64,000 bases of DNA, taken from the NCBI RefSeq assembly GCF_008831285.2, contig NC_045144.1, positions 16,355,858 through 16,419,857 of the forward strand. Direction: 5' to 3'. Below, piece by piece: positions 55,190-64,000 of the stretch; position 1 is the stretch's first letter; each line of letters opens with the position of its first letter. The stretch comes from Nymphaea colorata (Eukaryota > Streptophyta > Magnoliopsida > Nymphaeales > Nymphaeaceae). The notes under the pieces were generated by a model. That model saw only the letters and a program-made list of their open reading frames with translations. It did no database searches and was not told the DNA's origin. Both the position numbers and the translations under genes were made by a program.

Positions 55190-55931
55190 AAATATCCATG
55201 TCATTGTATATCATTCTACCAGTCTGCTGCTTCTTTATTTTAATGGTGCTTTTGCCATTTTTTCATTAAAAAAAATAAATCTTTATTCAGAATCTTAACA
55301 TCAAAAGACTGATTTGAAATACTTAAAGTGAAATATGCAGATGGATTTTCCGTTGAAACAAGGATTGTTAAAGCTTGATGAGGGCATTAGGTCATTTCAA
55401 AGATTGATTTATAACTTTCTGAAAATAAAACCGAGTCTTTTTGCAAAATTCTAATGATTTTTTGTGTCCTATGGGGGCGTTTAGTAATAAGAAGGCCACA
55501 TTCTAAAATAATTTTCAAAAAGTTCATGAACGCAATGTTCTTTTGTAGAACACTTTGTCAGTAGTTCATAAATTTGCCCTAATCTTAGAACAAGTTCCTG
55601 GAATGCTAACAAAATGCTCATATTACCCTTCAAGGGCTGTTTAGTAACTGCTAATATGTGAGTGTTTTATAAATTTACCTTAAAAATTGAAGCAAATTTA
55701 TTAGACATTAAAACTAGTATTCCATGAATCTGCCGTAATCTATAGAACAAATTCATGAAATTACTCACACATTCCTCGATTTTTCAAACGGCTCCTCAAG
55801 TCACTTAAGGTGATGCACATGACATGGATAAGTTCAGACGAAACACTAACAAAATGTTCCTATACCAAACACCTTCTATATGACCCTTCAAGCACTTAAA
55901 ATGATGCATGCACATGGCATGTAGATTAAAT

Positions 55932-55963
<32 letters not shown>

Positions 55964-56520
55964 TCAAAAAACTTCTCTGCATATCTATTACTTATTGCCA
56001 AATTTTAAAATTTTAGCTCTATCTCTCTCCTCTCTCTCTCACATAGAAAGACCATCTCTCTGCAATAGTTTGCAATTGAAAGTTAAGATAGTTGGCTGCA
56101 TCAACTTTTTAGTGCGTACATATACATATACATTGTATATATGGGAATGCAAAATACAGTATATTGAATCTTTCTAGTTGACTAAAAATTAAAAACCTTT
56201 CAATAGAGAAAGAGTCAACCTATATGCATTTATGTATGTGTGTGTGTATGTGTATGTGTTAGTTAAAACATGGAGACATTTGACATAAAAGGTCCAGGGG
56301 GCAGAGACATTTCACATAAAAATTATACTAACTATGTGAGGATGAGTCTGGCCTTGTTGAGTTAACCAACAAAGTGAAACACCAACCCTAGAAGGATAAA
56401 GCTGCAAGAACGGATCAAGCAAAATCATTGAGCACCAAACTAAAGAAATGAAATCTATTGTTTCTTTTCCTTTTCTCTCTAATTTCTTACCAGGCAACCA
56501 TCTTACCAACCAGCTGGTTA
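55190..56520. repeat. Block beta, copy 3
   Basis: Starts with the same phrase as copy 1 ('cattgtatatc', 'ctaccag') and ends with 'cttaccaaccagctggtt'. It includes (CA)n(TA)n at about 55930-55962. Confidence 0.82.
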
Positions 56521-58400
56521 TGGTGCAAGTCATGTGAATGCTTTCTGACAGGTCCTTGTGCACATAGTGATCATAAGAAAATCAAACTTTTACTGCTACC
56601 CATCAGCAAAAGTTGAGTTAAACTTTATGAGGTGCTCAAGGTGGACTTGAGCTTAACTCGCTTAACTAAGTCTGAGCTTGAGCTCAACTTGCTTAAGCTC
56701 GTGTCCCATAATAGATATTTTATGCTTAAAATTTTTACATTTTTATTTGGTCATTTTAAGTTTTTTAAATTACAAAAAAATGAGTCTAATCGAGTCCGGC
56801 TCATCCAACTCGAACTCGACTAGTTTACAAACTTGAGTTATCAATTAAGCTCGAACTCAACTCGTTTAACTTATGAGTCGAGCTCGAGTTGACTCAGCTC
56901 GTCCATCATTCCTAATGTATGGGAGGCTCATTTTATACTACAACCTGGGTAGGAGATATTAGGGGCAAAGCCATAAATTTTTCATGAGGGGGCCAAATTA
57001 ATTTCAGAATTTTAACATGGGCTGAAAAATAATTTTTCAAAATTTTTATATACAATAAATAATTTCTTTCTAAATGTACATGTAAATTTCTCTACAAAAG
57101 GCCAATATATATTTATACTTATATCTCTACGATATTAACATGTATTCATCACAATTTATTCTCTACTGGCAAACATGAAATAGATAGTTGGATTTGAAAA
57201 TTATTGATTGCTAATAAAGGCTTACTATAATTAAAATATTATGCAGATTTTGTTATGTAAGCCAAAAGAAGTAGGAAACCAACTTGAGGATGGGAAGAGA
57301 GATGGATACATTACAGATATACGTAATTAAATCTGAAGAGTCCACATCCATATCCATGGTTATAAAAGGATCACTACCTTTCTTTCTCCTTCTGATTAGA
57401 TTGATGAGTACATATATAAATTAATTAATATATTAAGTACATACCTCAATGTTAGGAAATATATGTAGATGAATCTTCAGAATATAGCTGAATATGGTAT
57501 TCGTATACAAGTTTTTAAAAGAAAATCTCCATTTTTTTTTTGTATCATCTTTCATAGAATCTAACTTAAATTTGTAAATTAATATCTATAAATTGATGAT
57601 ATTTTTTATGATTACTTCTCTATATATACCGATGTTACATGTTATTTTTCGTGCTGGATTGTTATATACTATGTTGGTAGCAATAGTGACCATCTATTAA
57701 TGGCCACGGCTCATAGAATGACCATAACTCCTTTTGCTATTGTTTTCTTAACCTTCACTATTGGTGTTATCTTTATTTGTTCTCAGCTTGTCAATTGATA
57801 AGTACTAGCTCAGAATCAACTAATTGGTTTTGATTATATTAGTTCTTTTGATGTTTTGTAAACCATATTGATAGGCCCAAAGTAATAAAATCAGTGTTCT
57901 ACTTGGATTATCTATGACTAATTTCTCATCTCCTTTAATTTTCTTGTCCAGTATTTAGGATTATGAATGAAGGTGATAAATGGACAGTACCTATTTTATG
58001 TTCTGTGCCATATTTCGTATCCTTTTCAAATAAATCAATATTTCTGATAATTAGTCTTTATCCTTATAACCATATAAGTTAAATGAAACCTTTAAATTAA
58101 ATTTAAAGTTTATATAGTGGGGAAGGTTCTTCATATTTCTATTCTCATTGTCCAGTTTCTGCGTCCTACTTGGCATTCATCAACAGCTTTGCTCTCCTCT
58201 CTTCCAATGGATTCCCTTTCTTGTTCAGCATCGAAACTTTTATATGCTTGCATTAGAGCTTCCAGTCAATATCATGGCAAAAGATGAGTTTGAATATCGT
58301 CCATGTTTATAGTCTGGTCAGCAAAGGTGATGGGCTGCAGTTTCAAAGTTAAAAAGAAAAAAAGTGGTTGGTAGGATTGAGATGAGACAATTGAAAAAAT
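56520..58400. repeat. Block delta, copy 3
   Basis: Similar to 30780-32640 along its length, including the 'gagctcgagttgactcagct' section (56630-56910) and a GGGGCGGAGC-type fragment near 56960-57070. Confidence 0.82.
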
Positions 58401-58429
58401 TGTCTACATTGCAATGAACATCCTCCATG

Positions 58430-58700
58430 ACATTGAACAAAGTAATAGAGCATTTGGCAATTCATTGATGTGAAGGATCCATATGAAAGAGAAAAGCCCT
58501 TAATTAAGAAGTGAACAATATGAGCGTCATCTGCTCAAAAGTAGCATGGGAAAAAACAAGAATGTCATCTACATGTTAGCCAAGCTGCACATAGATAATA
58601 AAATTATTAACATTAACTATTATTTACAATGGCATTATTATGAGTTTTTATGTGTAGATCCCTCATGCATACAATATTAATTATCCGTTGATGGTTAATC
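58430..58700. repeat. Block epsilon, single arm
   Basis: Matches 44010-44270, that is, the coding-like fragment plus one arm of the large palindrome, with several small indels. It is not palindromic here. Confidence 0.85.
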
Positions 58701-59086
58701 AAACTCTAATTCTCCAATGCAATTATCCGGTACATTGGCCCTCACACCCAATTCTCTCCCCATGACCATTCTGGCTTTCGAGCAGCAAGAGGGAACAAGG
58801 CTTTGATTCGGTTGGCGGCAGAGGGAGCGGGGTAAAGAACAGGGGAGGAACCGCTTGACTCGGTTCCCGTTTGGGTGCTGCGGTCTCCAAGAGAATCCCA
58901 AGGAATACAGTAAAAAATGCTCTTCGGCGAGTCGGAAAACGGCTTCCCTTCCACTTTCTGGCTCTTCAATTTATTTTTCAATTTATTTACAAAGGGGTGT
59001 TGCAGCAGCTGCTCTGCCGTCGACCTCTCCGACGGATTCCGGCAGAAACACCTCCCGAGGAAATCCTGTCCTTCCTCCGACAGTAA
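58701..59086 (-). pseudogene. MAPKKK C-terminal fragment, inverted
   Basis: On the minus strand from 59086 the sequence encodes LSEEGQDF, then the end of the kinase domain (RNPSERSTAEQLLQH), SDSPKSI and PEWSWGENWV. A duplicated ATAAATTGAA stretch adds about 18 bases near 58980. The ATP-binding and catalytic regions are missing. It resembles the frameshifted copy at 32873 more than the intact gene (for example SDSPKSI and the 'ggagaccgcagcacccaaac' region). Confidence 0.88.
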
Positions 59087-59089
59087 GCA

Positions 59090-59725
59090 AATGACTAAGG
59101 AGCACTACTATATGAATAGACAAATTGTTGGACACCACCAATAACACTATTATATGAATAGACCAAGTAGTGTTTACATCAATTCATTCAGCTGTTGTCT
59201 ACACGGCCAAATAGGTAAGGAGGACTACTATATGAATAGACGAATTGTTGGACACCACCAATAGCACTACTATATGAATAGACTAAGTAATGTTTACATC
59301 AATTCATTCAGCTTCATTGCAGTCGCCTACATGGCTAAATAAGTAAGGAGCACAATTATATGAATAGACGAATTGTTGGACACCACCAATAACACTACTA
59401 TATGAATAGACCAAGTAGTTTTTACATCAATTCATTCAGTTTCATTGCTCTATTAATATAGTAGTGTTATTGGTGGTGTCCAACAATTCTTCTATTCATA
59501 TAGTAGTGCTCCTTACTTAGTTGGCCATGTAGGCAACTCTGAATGAATTGATGTAAACACTACTTGGTCTATTCATATAGTAGTGTTATTGGTGGTGTCC
59601 AACAATTCATCTATTCATATAGTAGTGAATGAATTGATGAAAACACTACTTGGCCTATTCATATAGTAGTGTTTTTGGTGGTGTCCAACAATTTGTCTAT
59701 TCATATAGTAGTGCTCTTTAGTTAT
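59090..59725. repeat. Tandem array arranged as a large inverted repeat
   Basis: About three forward units (starting near 59093, 59215 and 59344; period about 122-128) contain 'ctactatatgaatagac', 'aattgttggacaccaccaat' and 'acatcaattcattcag'. They are followed from about 59445 by about three units in reverse orientation. Single pieces of the unit also occur in block gamma (near 27511 and 53625). Confidence 0.9.
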
Positions 59726-60202
59726 TTGCTTACTGTCCTTTAATAACTTTATTATGTACAAGATTTATTTTTAAACGAGTGTTCTTTAGCTAAAAATCTC
59801 TAGTGACACCCTTCCCACCACCCACCGTTGTTTGTGTTTGGCGAACACATGTGCCGAACCCCTGCATGCCAAGATGATCCCTTGCCTACCAACAAAACAT
59901 GTGCACTAATGAACAAGAAAGGGGTCCACCTAATTTTATAGATATGATTTTAAAAGTGAGAAATTTTATTTAAGATAATCTTTTTTCTGCTTTACTAATA
60001 TTTTTAATAATTGAAATGAACACCTCATGAAAATAGAAAAAAAATGAACAAAATAACAACTTGAACTAAAACATGATTTACATAAAATTAATGTTTATAG
60101 ACATACTAAGAGGTTCACATTTTGTTTAAGATGTTTTCAAACGCAAATTTAGGGGCTCTAATTTTCCTCACTTACCCAAATAATATGGTATTTACCCATT
60201 TC

Positions 60203-60272
<70 letters not shown>

Positions 60273-60572
60273 AATTAATATATTAAAATACGCTATATCA
60301 CTGATATACCCACCGATAGCACATTGCATGAGAAAAAACAAACAGATGAGGACCATTGTAGAAGATAAGAATGATCTTCAATTTATATATTGCCCACAGA
60401 AGCGAACTATTTTGGCAAGAATCCCAAACAAATAAATTTTGATGAATGTTCCGACCTAGACGGCACCAACTACAGTTCTAAGATGCTTATATTATAAATA
60501 CTCGATTTAGTACCCAAAGCCTCTACAACACAACCAAAAGGTCAGAACTTCTCAGTCTTTGACACAAAGATC
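59726..60572. other. Block gamma copy 3 and promoter of dirigent copy 4
   Basis: Contains 'gaacccctgcatgcc', a (TA)n tract (60206-60271), and the conserved dirigent upstream region ending with 'tataaata' at about 60493-60500. Confidence 0.75.
60206..60271. repeat. (TA)n tract upstream of dirigent copy 4
   Basis: About 66 bases of TA, ending about 300 bp before the ATG at 60573. Confidence 0.95.
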
Positions 60573-61100
60573 ATGGCGGCTTCTTTCAGGGGAACAAAGG
60601 CTACCGTGATGGCCATCCTGCCCCTCCTGATGATGTTGAGTTCCAGCAGCTATGTCTCAGATGAAGAAATGCCAGAGACCAACATCGTCTGTTACATGCA
60701 CGATCTGTTGACCAGCAAAAATGTGACCGTGGTTCCGATGACTGTGGCGGCCAATTCGATGGGGTTCGGCACAATTGTAGCCATTGATGATGCAGTGACG
60801 AAATGTCCTAACCGGCGATCTGCCGTCGTGGACATCTACATAGCGTCTGCGTTGGACAGTTCCGACTTCCACCTCGGGTTCTACGACCTCACTGAGGGAA
60901 AGCACAAGGGGAGCATACTGGAGATTCAGGGAGCTGACCGCTACTTGTAGCAGAAAAGGGAGGTGTCCGTGGCGCCGGGAATGGGTGAGTTCCGGTATGC
61001 TAGAGGCTACGCCGTATTAGAGACGGTTGAGGTCGACCCGTCATTAAATGCTGTTATAAAGTTCAGTGCCACCATCTGCTACCCTGTTGCATATTCCTGA
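60573..61100 (+). pseudogene. Dirigent copy 4 (single nonsense mutation, small in-frame deletions)
   Basis: 176 codons in one frame except for a TAG (60948-60950) at the first Gln of LQQKREV, which cuts the product to 125 residues. The GRAQG motif is deleted and replaced by a single Asp, and one residue is lost before LTEG. Both are in frame and remove or alter conserved family positions. Asn sequons 50 and 61 change or weaken (KNVTV kept, NSM instead of NST). The TATA box is intact. A truncated secreted product could be made but is unlikely to be a working dirigent protein. Confidence 0.93.
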
Positions 61101-62158
61101 AAGGGTTTCGATCTTGGATGCAAGAACAGGGTTGTTTGCAAGTATCACTATAAACATATCTTTGCAAGTATCACTATAAACATATCTGCTACTGTCCTTT
61201 GGATGTAAAATTGGAGTGGGTCAGGTGAAGGTGAATGTAAACTCTAGTATCAATATGCATATTTACTTTTATGTCCAAACATTATATGTTCATGTGCATG
61301 AAATAACATATATGTATGAGATAAGAAACTGATAAGATAACAAATAAATATGAGATAATGACAAATGTATAAAATAACACTAAACATAAATGTGAGATAA
61401 TGTTTATGAGATAATAAAATATTTATAAAATAAAGAGATAACCTATAAGCGAGACAAAAAAAAAACGAGGATGTTATATTACCGTTTAGAGGTATACCTT
61501 GGTCATAATGACAGGTATATACAGACTAACAAGTTGTATTGTTATCGAATCTTCAAATCTCTTTTTTACATTTTCTTTTTATTCCTTGTCAACACGCTCT
61601 TAAAATTGCATCTATAAGATTGAAACGAAGAAAAAAAAAACGAAAGGCTTGGTTTTTGTGCCGGACCTAAGTGGCATATAACAACGGTGAATTTTCAAAA
61701 TCAATGGACAACATTGACAATAACTTAATGATTCTGTCTCCATCGGTTCCCGCGCATCTTAATTGATGGACTCCAATCAAATGGTACTTTTTTATTTTCA
61801 ATTAATTGATAAGTGAGGGCCAGGTTTTGGAATTACTGGTAACTGAACAAGTTGGACGATAAACTGCTCATATGTCTTATCATCAAAATTATTTTTTTAG
61901 TTTGAATATAGTTTTGACTCCACCATTCGCTTTGCGAGGTGCTCGTGAAGGGATTGCACAAAACACTCATTTTTTAATTAAAATAACTAACAGCACTTAT
62001 AACGTACATCGACTTTTGTAACATGACAAAATTGGTATGGAAATATTTATGTTAAATTAGTGTTCGTAAATATATTCTTGTGTTTATATTTTTTAACAAA
62101 TATTTAAGAAGCTTAACTGTGTACTGTATACTTCAGTTTTCTTATATCTCTTTCTTTT

Positions 62159-62221
<63 letters not shown>

Positions 62222-63595
62222 TCCATCCTCGTTCTTTGTCTCAACTTTTTCTTTCGACCCTCCTTGCAATCAATCAAGAGGGTTGTCTGGCTGATCATAA
62301 GGTACAAAGCCCCAGAAAAAAACATGGTAGATAATGATTTTTGTTGAATTCATGCCGGTAAATATGTCCATCTGTAATTAATTACTGCAAGTTATACTTC
62401 CAATCAAATTAATTCAATGAAAAAGTTTGATTTTTTTTCACCATCAATTTTTTTTGTGCAATTTAAGCCATTTATTTCTTACTTTATATAAAAATAGACC
62501 CGATTCTATAATAGTTGATATCACATTTCTCCTTCCTCAATAAAGGATTCTAACATGTTTAGAGTGTCAAATTCAAACAAAATCTGGTAACAGTCTTTCT
62601 TGTATGCGGACTAAATGACACACAGCGGTAATCAAATTCAAATTTTACTTAAGCCTAGACATCAGGCTGCGCCAGCTTGATAAGAGTTGGGCTCTCGCCA
62701 GGTCACAACTGGAAACCTTAAGCTTCGGTCGGTTTAACCCAGTTAAAACAAAAATTATTTTTAAAATATAAAATTTTAATATATATATTATTAAAATAAA
62801 AAATAATATTAAAAAATATCGAGCGGAATTGAACCTCCTCCCCACCAATACTGGTTTTTCTTGGCCCAACGAAGAAGGGGTACCAAACTCGATGCCCACC
62901 CTGACTTTACATTGGTTATGGTGATCGAGGCAAACTAACAGAATGTTTAGATCCTCCTTCTAAGCAAGTGGGTCGGTCTCAAGTCATCTATGTCAGTTCA
63001 CGATCTAATATAATTTATGTTTCTTCATAGTGATTCCACTATTTCTGATGATGCTTGGAAATAAAGAGCACTTTGAGACGTCGAAAATAGCGCGAAGGAG
63101 CGGGACTTCAGCCTCCGCTCAGATGATAGGATTAGCTTTCTGCTGGAAGTTGCACTGTAAGTAAGTTAATCAAAGAGGTTGCGAAGGGTGGAGATGAAAG
63201 ATAATGGGGAGCTGCCATTGTTTCCTTGTGTTCTACTTGTTGACAGAGATGATACAAGTAAGCTATTGACAACTTGGTTATCAGCGGATCCGAGTCACAG
63301 ACGTATTGACAACTATGCAGTAAACAGCAAACTATTGACAGGAAGACTGAACGAACGTGTCCTCCCTAGCGCAGTCAAGAACAAAGAGCAGGTTGATAAG
63401 ATAAACGCCAAATCGTCGCTTCTATCGTCGACTTCATGAATCACGAGACGCTTGAATGCCAATCAAAAATGTTCTGAGCCCGTTTCTATAATATGCTGAC
63501 AGTGTGAGCGTGTATCTGTAATTTTTTTGCAGAAAAACCCTAACCCCTTTGGCAAGAGGAGAGAGAGAGTGGGGGAGAGGGGGACGGGGAGAGAG
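61101..63595. other. Intergenic region before the right-edge gene
   Basis: Holds the 3' flank of dirigent copy 4 with a TATGAGATAA-type array (about 61300-61450) and a duplicated 'gcaagtatcactataaacat' phrase (about 61140 and 61163). A (TA)n tract lies at 62162-62217. No gene is supported; an 86-codon open frame at 63179-63439 has no recognisable features. The GA-rich run at 63557-63596 is probably the 5' leader of the next gene. Confidence 0.5.
62162..62217. repeat. (TA)n microsatellite
   Basis: About 56 bases of pure TA repeat. Confidence 0.95.
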
Positions 63596-64000
63596 ATGTG
63601 GAGGTTGTCGGCGAGGGATCTGTTGCGGAGGGCTTCAATCAGGAGGAAATGGGCTGCAGAGGTAATCACCATCCGACCAACACTCATTTCAACTTCTTTT
63701 CCATCGCTTGATCCCTTGAGAGACGCTACCCAGTCTAATCCCTTTGTACCAAGTCATCGGTTTCTCTCTCTAGAAAGCCAACGCATCGAATCAGTTGCAT
63801 CCGGAGATGCAAGTTCCCCTGTCGGTGGTGATCACAGAGGTCCAAGCTGTCACTCGGAAGAATCACGCTTTACAGATACCGCTGTTAGCAATTCCGTCAA
63901 TATCGACGATGAGGAAGAAGGGAGAAATGATGGGGGTGGCCGAAAAAGTAGCTTGTTATTTGACGAAGGCGCCAGGGAAAGGTTGCCCGAGGAAAACCCA
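63596..64000 (+). CDS. 5' part of an organelle-targeted protein, runs off the right edge (possibly a PPR protein)
   Basis: An ATG at 63596 opens a frame that has no stop through the window end (135 codons). The start follows a GA-rich leader. Residues 1-20 (MWRLSARDLLRRASIRRKW) are rich in Arg, Leu, Ser and Ala with no Glu, a typical mitochondrial presequence. After it come a Ser/Pro-rich stretch and an acidic, Gly-rich region (DDEEEGRNDGGG). An MW-start with an Arg-rich presequence and an acidic linker is common in plant pentatricopeptide-repeat proteins, but no repeat is inside the window, so that call is a guess. A GT-AG intron between about 63662 and 63774 is possible, though reading through stays open. 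Confidence 0.7.
   Translation, partial: MWRLSARDLLRRASIRRKWAAEVITIRPTLISTSFPSLDPLRDATQSNPFVPSHRFLSLESQRIESVASGDASSPVGGDHRGPSCHSEESRFTDTAVSNSVNIDDEEEGRNDGGGRKSSLLFDEGARERLPEENP

Noticed and set aside
59090-59725. CRISPR-like array
   Set aside because: The units are long (about 125 bp), diverged and partly inverted, with no constant short repeat and unique spacers; the sequence context is a plant nuclear genome.
63179-63439. 86-codon frame before the right-edge gene
   Set aside because: It is mixed in composition but has no recognisable domain or promoter context. It could be a 5' leader segment of the right-edge gene.

Overview
The window looks like nuclear DNA of a flowering plant. It has GT-AG introns (up to about 2.5 kb), plant gene families (dirigent protein, a plant-type MAPKKK, a dienelactone hydrolase, an SFSWAP-type splicing factor), TTTAGGG-type telomere-like DNA, a Ty1/copia element primed by initiator Met-tRNA, a plant-style LINE and many long (TA)n and (GA)n tracts. 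The genus cannot be fixed from the sequence; an early-diverging angiosperm is only a guess.

Layout. Positions 1-108 hold the last codons of a gene that enters from the left. From 109 to 11475 there is AT-rich intergenic DNA with short tandem duplications, two MITE-like elements and one small intronless unknown gene (6073-6510). Positions 11476-16959 (minus) are a complete SFSWAP-like gene with two SWAP domains and an RS-like tail. Positions 18507-24857 (minus) are a complete five-exon dienelactone-hydrolase-family gene with its Cys-Asp-His triad and an N-terminal extension resembling an organelle transit peptide.

From about 26 kb to 61.1 kb the window is a repeatedly duplicated accessory region. 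Its basic module appears to be [block gamma - (TA)n - dirigent gene - block beta - block delta - MAPKKK gene]. There are four dirigent copies: one intact (28624-29166), one inverted and split by a copia element, and two with nonsense mutations. There is one intact MAPKKK (44887-46062), one frameshifted copy (32873-33888) and two 3' fragments. A segment carrying exons 1-2 of the hydrolase was also copied into the region (about 40622-42645). A 6.1-kb Ty1/copia element (34171-40287, TSD tggcc) and a roughly 5.9-kb LINE (about 47178-53050, minus) were inserted later. The LINE ORF1 carries a RanBP2-type zinc finger motif.

Three long inverted repeats lie beside the MAPKKK copies (32658-32940, 44061-44651, 59090-59725). 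The first duplicates the start of the MAPKKK coding region head-to-head, and the same locus runs on into antisense dirigent sequence. This makes it a candidate young small-RNA locus and the most interesting hypothesis in the window.

At the right edge (63596-64000) an uninterrupted reading frame with a mitochondrial-type N-terminus leaves the window. No rRNA, tRNA or CRISPR was seen. Duplication boundaries were found by eye and are good to tens of bases unless a junction is described.
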